This document shows, in pieces, positions 13,377 through 20,430 of a stretch of DNA of 22,095 bases. The DNA is from an uncultured Bacilli bacterium (GTDB taxonomy: Bacteria > Bacillota_I > Bacilli_A > RF39 > UBA660), in the NCBI GenBank assembly GCA_934096945.1, contig CAKOND010000017.1, forward strand, positions 1 through 22,095. Reading direction: 5' to 3'. A program made the position numbers and the translations under genes. Position 1 is the first letter of the stretch. Each line of letters opens with the position of its first letter. The notes beneath the pieces were generated by a model, which saw only the letters and a list, made by a program, of their open reading frames with translations, was not told where the DNA came from and ran no database searches.

Positions 13377-14345
13377 TGTTATTAGAAAACTTGCTAAAGT
13401 ATTGGGATTTTTACCATTATAAACTATATTATAAATAGTTGTTATCAGTTCTATTGGTGTACCACGTTTATTTAACATTTTGTATATTACTTCAAGAGTA
13501 TTATAGCCTTCAACAGTATTATTTACTAAATATTCATTTATTTTTTTGGGATCTTTAGTACTTCCAATAGTGTATCCAAAACTAAAATTACGGCTTTTAG
13601 TGCTTGTACAAGTAAGCATTAAATCACCAACACCAGCAAAAGATAATATTGTTTTAGGTTTACCACCAAATATTTTGATAATATCTTTTATATCGTGAAG
13701 TGACTCGTTTATTAAAAATGCTTGTGTTGAGTTACTATAACCAAGACCAGATAATATACCTGATGCTATTGCTATAACATTTTTAGTTGCACCACACATT
13801 TGAATCCCAATCATATCTTTTGATTGCCTTAATTTTAATGTGTCATTTGCAAGGGTATTTAATACGTAGTCTTTAGCTTTATTGCTTTTTGATGCAAGTG
13901 CTAAAGCAACTGGTTCGTTATTTATGATGTCAATTGCAAAGGTTGGTCCTGATATAACAGCAATGTTTTTTGTTTTTAAATTGGTTTTGACAATATTTGA
14001 TAGAAGATCTTCACTTGTTTCTTCAATTCCTTTTGAAGCAATACATACTGGAATATTTGGGTTATAAAACTTTTTTAATTTACTTGTTATTATATCAACA
14101 TATTTGCTGGCTGTTATAATATATATTAATTCTGTATCTTTGACTACTTCTTCAAGAGAATTTGATATTTTTATATTTTTAGGTATATCTGTATCAAAAA
14201 TAGATGCTATTTTTTTTGTTTTTTTGTATTCTTCATATTTTGAATCATTTTCTGTCCATATCATTATTTTATTATTTACTTTTTTTGCTAACATTTTACT
14301 TATTGCTAAGCTGTACATTCCAAGACCAATTACACTTATTTTCAT
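13368..14345 (-). CDS. gpsA: Glycerol-3-phosphate dehydrogenase [NAD(P)+]
   Basis: 325 aa, normal length. It reduces dihydroxyacetone phosphate to sn-glycerol-3-phosphate for phospholipid synthesis. The Rossmann motif at the N-terminus is VIGLGMYSLA (GxGxxS instead of the usual GxGxxG). Further motifs are IASKGIE with Lys105, SGPTFAIDI (132-140), GATKNVIAIASG with the catalytic Lys188, and FAGVGDLMLTC with SRNFSFGY. The ATG overlaps the rarA stop by 4 nt (ATGA), so both belong to one leftward operon. The Ser in place of the third Rossmann Gly is unusual, but the rest of the protein is intact. Confidence 0.93.
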   Translation of the reverse strand: MKISVIGLGMYSLAISKMLAKKVNNKIMIWTENDSKYEEYKKTKKIASIFDTDIPKNIKISNSLEEVVKDTELIYIITASKYVDIITSKLKKFYNPNIPVCIASKGIEETSEDLLSNIVKTNLKTKNIAVISGPTFAIDIINNEPVALALASKSNKAKDYVLNTLANDTLKLRQSKDMIGIQMCGATKNVIAIASGILSGLGYSNSTQAFLINESLHDIKDIIKIFGGKPKTILSFAGVGDLMLTCTSTKSRNFSFGYTIGSTKDPKKINEYLVNNTVEGYNTLEVIYKMLNKRGTPIELITTIYNIVYNGKNPNTLASFLITKK

Positions 14346-15538
14346 TTTTCATTCCTCATTTCTTTATGCAATTTATTTAAATTTTCTTCAATCTTATTTC
14401 TTTTTGGGATATAATATTTTTTACTTATTAAATTTTTAGGCATATAGTTTTGTTTAACCCAGTCATTTGGATAATCATGGGGATAAAGGTAAGTAGTGCT
14501 ACTTGTTTTAATATTATCTGGAACATTACCAGTATTTCCTTTACGTATGTCATTTAATGCGGCATCTAAGGCTAGGTGAGAACTATTACTTTTAGGCGAT
14601 AAGGCCATTTCTACTACAATTTCACCAAGTGGTATGCGAGCTTCGGGAAGCCCTACTAGTTCTGCTGCATTTATCGCTGCCATAACTCTTGGACCAATAC
14701 CAGGATTGGCAAGGCCAATATCCTCATAAGCAATAACACTAAGACGACGATATATTATATCTAAATCTTCGGCTTCAATTAATCTGGCTAGGTAATGAAG
14801 TGATGCATCAACATCACTACCTCGAATAGACTTTTGAAGAGCACTTATAACATCATAATGACCATCGCCATCTTTATCATGAAAGAATACTGGTTTACTA
14901 TTAATCTTTTTAACTGTTTCAATGGTTATTACTTTATCACCAGAATAATATGATACTTCAAGTAAATTTAGGACAAAACGCATATCTCCGGATGATAAAT
15001 TTGCAATATAATCTAAAGTTTCATCATCTACATTTATATCTTCAAAGTTCTTTAAAGCTTTTTTTAAACCTTCTTTTATGTCTTTACTATCTAATTCATG
15101 TAGTTCAAATATTTGACATCTACTTCTTATTGCTGGATTAATTTTATGATAGGGATTTGAAGTAGTAAGTCCTATTAAAATAATTGTGCCATTTTCTATA
15201 TATGGAAGTAATAAATCTTGTTTATCTTTATTCATACGATGTATTTCATCTATAATAAGTACCATATCTCCATACATTTTAGCTTCCATAATTGCTGTAT
15301 CAAAATCAGCTTTATTATTAATCGTAGCATTTAAAAATTTATAATGAAGATTTAGCTCATTTACTAAAGCGTTTGCAATACTAGTTTTACCAATACCTGG
15401 TTTTCCATAAAAAATCATCGAAAAAAGTTTCTTGTTTTTTACAAGATTTGTAAGTATTTTGCCTTCACCAATAAGGTGATTTTGACCAATTATATCATCT
15501 AATTTCTTAGGTCTTAATTTATCTGCTAAAATTTCCAT
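14342..15538 (-). CDS. rarA: Replication-associated recombination protein RarA (MgsA) AAA+ ATPase
   Basis: 398 aa. It acts at stalled replication forks as a clamp-loader-like AAA+ ATPase. Order of motifs: LADKLRPKKLDDIIGQNHLIG at the start, Walker A GKPGIGKT at 45-52, Walker B LIIDEIHRM at 94-102, sensor TTSNP at 125-129 and the arginine finger region IRSRCQIF at ~138-144. The C-terminal MgsA domain follows (AIRKGNTGNVP-like AALNDIRKGNTGNVPDNIK). It starts at ATG 15538 with only a weak ribosome binding site and a very short leader. It heads an operon with gpsA. Confidence 0.95.
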   Translation of the reverse strand: MEILADKLRPKKLDDIIGQNHLIGEGKILTNLVKNKKLFSMIFYGKPGIGKTSIANALVNELNLHYKFLNATINNKADFDTAIMEAKMYGDMVLIIDEIHRMNKDKQDLLLPYIENGTIILIGLTTSNPYHKINPAIRSRCQIFELHELDSKDIKEGLKKALKNFEDINVDDETLDYIANLSSGDMRFVLNLLEVSYYSGDKVITIETVKKINSKPVFFHDKDGDGHYDVISALQKSIRGSDVDASLHYLARLIEAEDLDIIYRRLSVIAYEDIGLANPGIGPRVMAAINAAELVGLPEARIPLGEIVVEMALSPKSNSSHLALDAALNDIRKGNTGNVPDNIKTSSTTYLYPHDYPNDWVKQNYMPKNLISKKYYIPKRNKIEENLNKLHKEMRNEK

Positions 15539-15553
15539 AATATCACGTAAATA

Positions 15554-15562
15554 ATTATATCA
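15554..15562 (-). promoter_or_regulatory. Extended -10 promoter of rarA-gpsA
   Basis: On the minus strand TGATATAAT reads from 15562 to 15554. The predicted start lies only ~9 nt before the rarA ATG, so the mRNA would be nearly leaderless. Confidence 0.5.
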
Positions 15563-15577
15563 CATTTTGTATAAATG

Positions 15578-15586
15578 TGGTACAAT
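15578..15586 (+). promoter_or_regulatory. Extended -10 promoter of the Xer recombinase gene
   Basis: TGGTACAAT, with TACAAT at 15581-15586, follows the TGTGGTAnAAT pattern seen elsewhere in the window. It lies about 20 bp from the divergent rarA -10, so the two promoters share the -35 region. Confidence 0.5.
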
Positions 15587-15608
15587 GTTTATGAAATAAG
15601 GTGATTTT

Positions 15609-16499
15609 GTGCGTAATATAATTGATAAAATTGAAGATAAAGATGTAATTGATTTTTTGGAATATTTAAAATACGAAAGAAGAATGTCTGCAAATACTAT
15701 AGACTCTTATGGAGAAAATTTACTTTTAATAAGTAATATTTTGAGGAAAAAACTAATAAATTTAGATAGTAATGATGTAAGAAATTTTTTACTAAATATA
15801 GATGCTGTACCTCGAACTAAGGCACATTACTTAACAGTTCTAAATTCTTTTTACAGATATCTAATCTTTATGGATAAACTTGATAATAATCCATGTGATG
15901 GTATTAAAAGTCCTAAGTTAGAGAAGAAGTTACCTAAATATTTAACTAGTGAAGAAGTGGATAAACTTCTTAATATGAGGCTTACTAAACCAGTTGATTA
16001 TAGAAATAAGGCAATGCTTGAATTGATTTATGCAACTGGTGCTAGAATAAGTGAGATAACTAATTTAGAATTTAATCAAATAGATTATGATGAATGTATA
16101 ATAAGAGTAACTGGAAAGGGTAAAAAAGATAGAATTATACCATTTGGGGATGCTGCGTGTAAGGCTCTAAGGGAATATATTGAAATATATAGAGTATTTT
16201 TAATTAAAAATGATGCCTGTAATTATGTTTTTATAAATAAAAATGGTTCAAAAATAAGTAGACAGATGGTTTTTAAAATACTTAAAAGTTTGGCTAAAAA
16301 AGCTGGAATAGAAAAGGAAGTTAGTCCACATACATTAAGACACTCATTTGCTACAAATTTACTTAATAATGGTGCTGATCTTAGAGTAATACAAGAACTT
16401 CTTGGACATGAAAATTTAGAAACTACAGAAATATATTCTCATTTGCAAAATAAAAAAATAGAGGAAGATTATAGTAATCATCCTCATGCGCATATCTAA
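15609..16499 (+). CDS. Tyrosine recombinase of the XerC/XerD type
   Basis: 296 aa, the size of XerC/XerD, which resolve chromosome dimers at dif. The N-terminal SAM-like core-binding domain (~10-95) includes FLEYLKYERRMSANTIDSY. In the catalytic domain the residues are Arg146 (GARISEI), Lys170 (TGKGKKDR), His241 and Arg244 (PHTLRHSFATNLL), His267 (LGHENLETTEIYSH) and the nucleophile Tyr276. All six are present, so it should be active. It starts at GTG 15609 with AAGGTG at 15598-15603. It is a stand-alone gene with no adjacent integrated element, which fits a housekeeping Xer better than a phage integrase. XerC and XerD cannot be told apart here. Confidence 0.88.
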   Translation: MRNIIDKIEDKDVIDFLEYLKYERRMSANTIDSYGENLLLISNILRKKLINLDSNDVRNFLLNIDAVPRTKAHYLTVLNSFYRYLIFMDKLDNNPCDGIKSPKLEKKLPKYLTSEEVDKLLNMRLTKPVDYRNKAMLELIYATGARISEITNLEFNQIDYDECIIRVTGKGKKDRIIPFGDAACKALREYIEIYRVFLIKNDACNYVFINKNGSKISRQMVFKILKSLAKKAGIEKEVSPHTLRHSFATNLLNNGADLRVIQELLGHENLETTEIYSHLQNKKIEEDYSNHPHAHI

Positions 16500-16516
16500 A
16501 AACTATCTAGAGTTTT
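16499..16516. terminator. Weak hairpin between convergent xer and the 38-aa gene
   Basis: AAAACT (16499-16504) pairs with AGTTTT (16511-16516) around a 6-nt loop and could end transcripts on both strands. The stem is short, so support is weak. Confidence 0.35.
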
Positions 16517-16619
16517 CATTACGAGCTTCATTACGTGCACTTGATCTTGCACTAGCTTTACTAGAACATTTAGCATTCTTTCTTGCTTTGTTTCTAGCAT
16601 TTTCTTTATTTTTGCTCAT
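16503..16619 (-). CDS. 38-residue highly basic Ala/Arg/Lys/Asn/Ser peptide
   Basis: ATG at 16619 (minus strand) is preceded by a near-perfect ribosome binding site GGGAGGT (16633-16627) 7 nt away. The frame runs MSKNKENARNKARKNAKCSS and 18 more residues to TAG. It has 6 Lys, 6 Arg, 8 Ala, 7 Asn, only 3 Glu and one Cys, and no hydrophobic core, so it is likely disordered and nucleic-acid binding. An 'ARN' triplet recurs three times. It is too short for most gene callers. The strong ribosome binding site and clean end argue that it is real. It has no recognised family; a nucleoid- or ribosome-associated role is speculation. Confidence 0.6.
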   Translation of the reverse strand: MSKNKENARNKARKNAKCSSKASARSSARNEARNENSR

Positions 16620-16660
16620 TAACTTTACCTCCCACTATTATTATGTAACAAAATTAGCAA

Positions 16661-16687
16661 TTTACACATATAATTAAGTGGTAAAAT
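16661..16687 (+). promoter_or_regulatory. Promoter of the glutamine amidotransferase-like gene
   Basis: TTTACA (16661-16666) and TAAAAT (16682-16687) are 15 nt apart. The short spacing is offset by TGG just before the -10 (extended -10). Confidence 0.5.
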
Positions 16688-16702
16688 AAGGAAGTGTTAA
16701 AT

Positions 16703-17302
16703 TTGAAGAAAATCGGTATTAGTACTAGAATTATAACTAATGACATTGGTTTAAAACAAGACAAAGTTCCTCATTCTTTAATCAAAATATTAGAAGATCA
16801 TAAAGCATTACCTATAATTATTCCAAATATAAGTGATATTTCATATTATTTAGATATTTGCGATGGTTTTATAGTGCCTGGTGGCATTACTTGGAACGAA
16901 ACAGATATAAAAATTATAAAATATGTGTTTAAAGTCAATAAACCTTTGCTTGGAATATGTACAGGAATGCAAGCTTTAGCAAATATTGATACATTTGTAG
17001 ATAATACTATAAAAGTGGAAAATCATAACGTTCCAAATGAAGATTATGTTCATGAAATAAGTATTAATGATGGTATTCTTAAAAGTATTTTAAATAAGGA
17101 TAAAATAAAAGTTAATAGTAGACATAATTATAAAGTTGAACCTAAAGACTATTTTAAAATAGATGCAGTTAGTTATGATGAAGTAATTGAAGCTATAAGC
17201 TTTCCAGAGTTTAAGTTTATAGTGGGCCTAGAGTGGCATCCAGAAGATATGGATGATGATGACCAAAACAAAATATTCAAATATTTTATAAGTAAATGTT
17301 AA
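16703..17302 (+). CDS. Class I glutamine amidotransferase-like protein (PuuD-type gamma-glutamyl hydrolase family)
   Basis: 199 aa from TTG 16703. The in-frame GTG at 16694 overlaps the ribosome binding site AAGGAAG (16688-16694), so the later start is preferred. It shows KKIGISTRI, FIVPGGITWNET with the oxyanion loop, the nucleophile Cys86 in LLGICTGMQAL, NSRHNYKV (the family's 'NS.HHQ'-like step) and the His179-Glu181 pair in GLEWHPED. A complete Cys-His-Glu triad indicates an active hydrolase of the peptidase C26 family. Such enzymes cleave gamma-glutamyl bonds (for example gamma-Glu-GABA); the substrate here is unknown. It is shorter than PuuD (~250 aa). It is a single gene with its own promoter. 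Confidence 0.82.
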   Translation: MKKIGISTRIITNDIGLKQDKVPHSLIKILEDHKALPIIIPNISDISYYLDICDGFIVPGGITWNETDIKIIKYVFKVNKPLLGICTGMQALANIDTFVDNTIKVENHNVPNEDYVHEISINDGILKSILNKDKIKVNSRHNYKVEPKDYFKIDAVSYDEVIEAISFPEFKFIVGLEWHPEDMDDDDQNKIFKYFISKC

Positions 17303-17315
17303 TTACTTGATTTTT
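17290..17315 (+). terminator. Probable terminator after the amidotransferase-like gene
   Basis: AAGTAA (17290-17295) pairs with TTACTT (17303-17308) across a 7-nt loop containing the stop region, followed shortly by TTTTT (17311-17315). The stem is short and AT-rich. Confidence 0.4.
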
Positions 17316-17319
17316 CTAA

Positions 17320-17349
17320 TTGACATTTATTATTTAAATGTGCTATTAT
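17320..17349 (+). promoter_or_regulatory. Consensus-like promoter of the transglutaminase-like gene
   Basis: Perfect -35 TTGACA (17320-17325), 18-nt spacer, -10 TATTAT (17344-17349) with TGC before it (extended -10). The leader to ATG 17374 is about 18 nt. Confidence 0.7.
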
Positions 17350-17373
17350 ATAAACTGTTTAAGGGGAATTAAA

Positions 17374-18045
17374 ATGCTTGAAAATTTGAAAAAAGATATT
17401 TATTTTAAAAAGTTATCCATATTACTAAAGTATTATTATAGCGAAGGAAAAATTTCTTTATTTGATGAAGAAATATTTAAAAGAATGGAAAGGACTTACA
17501 TATGTGCTTTACCAGTTGCACTTCAAATAAAATATGCTAGATATTTTTTCCCCGAAGGTTCTTGCTATGACAGAAGTCTTTATATGTTTTTAGCTCTTGA
17601 TAATGCTATTTTAGTACGTGGTGATATAAAAAGTCTAGAATATTTATATGGTAAAGAATGTGCAGGACATGCTTGGATTGAACTTGGTGATTTTGTTTAT
17701 GATCCAACCACTATGCAAAAATTTGATAAAAATGTTTATTATATTTTATATGTGTGTTCTAATGTAGAAAAGATTAATAAAGAAGAATATTCAAAAACTA
17801 GTCGTGATTTTGTAAAACAAAGTGTATCTTATGACATAAAAGACTTTTTACCAAATGGAAGAAAGAGAATGCAACTTGCAAGCATTATAATGCAAATTAA
17901 GAATAATGTTAAATGCATGAATGACGAACATTTTATAATGGATTTAAAAAAATATTTAGCGTTAACTGACTACAATGAACAGAAATTAATCGAAGAACAA
18001 AGACAGCTTTTAAGTAGAAAAATTGATCTTGATAAATTAATGTAA
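17374..18045 (+). CDS. Transglutaminase/papain-like fold protein, function unknown
   Basis: 223 aa from ATG 17374 with AAGGGG at 17361-17366. An in-frame ATG at 17338 lies inside the promoter and is rejected. I do not recognise a named family. A Cys-His-Asp order typical of transglutaminase-like folds is visible: Cys64 in EGSCYDRSLYM, His99 in CAGHAWIELGDFVYDP and Asp110 in the same segment. N- and C-terminal thirds are helical and charged (ends EEQRQLLSRKIDLDKLM). There is no signal peptide, so it should be cytoplasmic. It could be a cysteine protease or amidase, or an inactive fold. The assignment rests on three residues and their spacing. Confidence 0.5.
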   Translation: MLENLKKDIYFKKLSILLKYYYSEGKISLFDEEIFKRMERTYICALPVALQIKYARYFFPEGSCYDRSLYMFLALDNAILVRGDIKSLEYLYGKECAGHAWIELGDFVYDPTTMQKFDKNVYYILYVCSNVEKINKEEYSKTSRDFVKQSVSYDIKDFLPNGRKRMQLASIIMQIKNNVKCMNDEHFIMDLKKYLALTDYNEQKLIEEQRQLLSRKIDLDKLM

Positions 18046-18100
18046 TAAAGCACATTATAATAAAAAATAGTAAACCAACATACAATTTAATGGTGGTTTT

Positions 18101-18856
18101 ATGCAAAATATAATCTTTCCCCTTACTTTATCAACACTTGCTGGTTTATCAACCTTAATTGGGGCTATATTTATATTTTTTAAAATTCAAGATAAAAATT
18201 TAAATAAATTTATTAGTTTTTGTTTAGCTTTTTCAATATCAGTTATGATTACTATAAGTATTTTAGATTTAATACCAACATCTTTTTTTCAAATATCAAA
18301 TATTTATGGAGTAGGGAAGAGCATTCTAATTTTAATTATTGCCTTTATTATAAGCTACATTGTAATAACATATTTAAGTGCTAGAATAGAGAAGGAAACA
18401 CATAGTACGGATTTGTATAAATTAGGTATATTGAATATGATTGTATTAATACTTCATAATCTTCCTGAGGGAATTGCAACGTTTTTGAGTAGTTATCATA
18501 GTACATCACTTGGTATTAAACTATCTGTTGCCATAATGCTTCATAATATTCCCGAAGGTATATCAATTGCTGTACCAATTTATTATGCCACTAAAAACAG
18601 AAAAAAAGCTATCAAAGCAACACTATTATCGGGGTTATCAGAACCAATAGGAGCTTTACTTGCTTTTGTATTTTTAAAAAAGTATGTTTCAGATGTTATG
18701 ATTAGTATAGTTTTAATTGTGGTTGCTGGTTTAATGATTACTTTATCTATTCAAGAAATGTTGCCTAAAGCTTTAAAATATAAAGAAAACAAATACATTT
18801 ATTTAGGTCTAATAATTGGCACAGTTTTAGTAATAATTAATGTGCTTATTAGTTAG
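18101..18856 (+). CDS. ZIP-family divalent metal transporter (ZupT-like)
   Basis: 251 aa, almost wholly hydrophobic with about eight membrane segments. It imports zinc and possibly iron or manganese across the cytoplasmic membrane. The two conserved metal-site helices are present: HNLPEGIATFLSS (H119, N120, E123) and HNIPEGISIAVPI (H148, N149, E152). The segment FSISVMITISILDLIP at ~44-59 matches the ZupT 'aGvMl.vs...llP' region. It ends with a positively charged loop and a last helix. ATG 18101 is preceded by GGTGGT at 18092-18097. A 530-bp gap follows with no evident partner gene. Confidence 0.92.
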   Translation: MQNIIFPLTLSTLAGLSTLIGAIFIFFKIQDKNLNKFISFCLAFSISVMITISILDLIPTSFFQISNIYGVGKSILILIIAFIISYIVITYLSARIEKETHSTDLYKLGILNMIVLILHNLPEGIATFLSSYHSTSLGIKLSVAIMLHNIPEGISIAVPIYYATKNRKKAIKATLLSGLSEPIGALLAFVFLKKYVSDVMISIVLIVVAGLMITLSIQEMLPKALKYKENKYIYLGLIIGTVLVIINVLIS

Positions 18857-19340
18857 ATAGAGAAGGGGAAGTTCTAGTAATTAATAAAATTTTTAATAAT
18901 TTAACAAGTGTCATTTTAGCTATCATTTGTATCAATAAAAATAGAACAATTATATTAAAATCATTTAATTAATATGAGTAAGTTTATAAATTGACAAATA
19001 ATATATAATAATTAATTAGAATGTAATATTACAAATAATTTTTTAGATAATCAAGTTAACATAATATATATTATTTTACAATATATTTTAAGTTAAAACT
19101 GGCTAAATTATGTCTTGTTTAGGATTTTATTACTTTAAGCAGTTATACTATTTTTGCTAAATTAATTGATAGATAATTTAACAGATAATTGAATTAATAA
19201 ATTATAATTAATTATATTTTAAAATTATTTAAAATTAAAAATTATGTTAATTATAACCTTATTTATATTTAAATAATGATATATGCGCGTGTTATAACCT
19301 TATATTTATATATAATAAGGATATATGTGTGTGTGTACGT
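18857..19340. other. Gene-free, extremely AT-rich gap
   Basis: No frame with a ribosome binding site is found on either strand. The DNA is dominated by A/T runs with many small inverted repeats (for example recurring AGATAATT near 19170-19190). TTGACA at 18991 and TATAAT at 19004 are only 7 nt apart and not a promoter. No DnaA boxes were seen. It contains the tandem repeat at 19251-19333. Confidence 0.5.
19251..19333 (+). repeat. Two tandem copies of a 41-42 bp AT-rich repeat
   Basis: Copy 1 (19251-19291) and copy 2 (19292-19333) both begin TTATAACCTTAT and end GATATATG followed by GCGCGTG or TGTGTGTG. They differ at several positions in the middle. Each copy can fold on itself: TTATTTA/TAAATAA in copy 1 and CCTTAT/ATAAGG in copy 2. 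Confidence 0.65.
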
Positions 19341-19384
19341 AAAAAATAAGCCCCCCTACTAAAATTAATTTGATGGGGGAGTTT
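19341..19384 (-). terminator. Terminator of the GT/GtrA-like gene
   Basis: On the minus strand a C-rich arm (19379-19375) pairs with a G-rich arm (19356-19351), with an AT-rich inner part that pairs imperfectly. A T-rich run (complement of AAAAAATAA, 19341-19349) follows. Confidence 0.65.
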
Positions 19385-19386
19385 AA

Positions 19387-20361
19387 TTATTCTTTTTTTG
19401 ATAGTGAAGTAAATATAACAGCTATAATAACCATTAAAACTATATCTACTATTAATTTACTAAGTATTAAATTTAAATTAAGTAAATTATATAGAATATA
19501 AACAAAGAAACATGATAATATTATTCTAAATAATTTTTTTAATAAAAATAATATATTTCGAGATATTAGATTATTCTTATATACACTATTATAATTCATA
19601 ATGATATGAATTACTATCCCTACTACTTCGGAAACTATTGTTGCAATGATTATACCTTCTAAATCGTTATTTGCATCTCTTAAATAAAATATTATTGCAA
19701 ATAATGCTAATGCAATGAAATATGGTATTATTGATTTTGTTATATATGGCATTAATGTTTTTAAATAGGGGATAACTTTGAAGTCCTTCTTCCCTACTCT
19801 CTTTTCTTTTTTTCGCCAAATAGTTTTAATATTTTTTTCTTTAATAGGTATATTCTCATTAATAGCTGTTATTAAATAATTTTGGGAATTATTGTTTATT
19901 TTTAAACTTTCTAATAATTTTTCAAATAAGTCGATATTTATAGCTTTGATATCTGGTAAAATACTCTTAAAATTGGTATTAAACAAGGTATTAAATACTT
20001 TATTGATTGTTTTTTCACCAAAACTATAATCATCATTTATCCCGAATATAATCGAATTATTGTTTTCTATGGCATCCATAGCACATTTTGCTATATCATC
20101 TCTAGTTGTATTAATAATATCATCTACAAAAACAATAGATTTAATGCTTAATTTATTATCACTAATATAATCATTTAAATCAAATAAATAATCATAAGTA
20201 TGACCATTTACTACTTTTTCGTTATCTATATTGATTACTTTTGTTCCTTTATTACATACTAAAACATTACTAAATACTTCCTTTATTCTATGTAATGCTT
20301 CCATTAAGTCATCCAAATCTTTATCATACCAATTAATTATTAATAATATTTCTTTGTTCAT
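19387..20361 (-). CDS. Fusion of a degenerate GT2-type glycosyltransferase domain and a GtrA-like membrane domain
   Basis: 324 aa. Residues 1-~190 follow the outline of DPM1/GtrB-type GT2 enzymes: a short Rossmann start, IVFVDDIINTTRDDIAKCAMDAI (77-99, where active enzymes read 'DADgQh.peDI'), then FGEKTINKVFNTLFNTNFKS and DIKAINIDLFEKLLE (equivalent to 'D...GlRaf....l..l'). The usual VDDGSxD and DxD metal motifs are not intact (VDDI). Residues ~207-320 hold four membrane helices resembling GtrA, which flips or supports polyprenyl-linked sugars. ATG 20361 has AGGTG upstream. Loss of the metal motif suggests weak or no catalysis; a scaffold or transport role is inference. Confidence 0.6.
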   Translation of the reverse strand: MNKEILLIINWYDKDLDDLMEALHRIKEVFSNVLVCNKGTKVINIDNEKVVNGHTYDYLFDLNDYISDNKLSIKSIVFVDDIINTTRDDIAKCAMDAIENNNSIIFGINDDYSFGEKTINKVFNTLFNTNFKSILPDIKAINIDLFEKLLESLKINNNSQNYLITAINENIPIKEKNIKTIWRKKEKRVGKKDFKVIPYLKTLMPYITKSIIPYFIALALFAIIFYLRDANNDLEGIIIATIVSEVVGIVIHIIMNYNSVYKNNLISRNILFLLKKLFRIILSCFFVYILYNLLNLNLILSKLIVDIVLMVIIAVIFTSLSKKE

Positions 20362-20378
20362 CTTTATACACCTACTTT

Positions 20379-20407
20379 ATTTTATCACTATATTTTATTT
20401 TAGTCAA
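20379..20407 (-). promoter_or_regulatory. Promoter of the GT/GtrA-like gene
   Basis: On the minus strand TTGACT (20407-20402), a 17-nt spacer ending in TGA, then TAAAAT (20384-20379). It is a good extended -10 promoter placed between the upstream gene's terminator and the start codon. Confidence 0.65.
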
Positions 20408-20430
20408 AAGAAAAAGAAGCTTTAGCTTCT
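20407..20430 (-). terminator. Terminator of the large single-pass protein gene
   Basis: On the minus strand AGAAGC (20430-20425) pairs with GCTTCT (20420-20415) around a TAAA loop, followed by T-rich sequence. It overlaps the stop codon of the upstream gene and abuts the next promoter. Confidence 0.7.

Noticed and set aside
18857..19386. Replication origin in the AT-rich gap
   Set aside because: No DnaA boxes and no dnaA, dnaN or similar neighbours.
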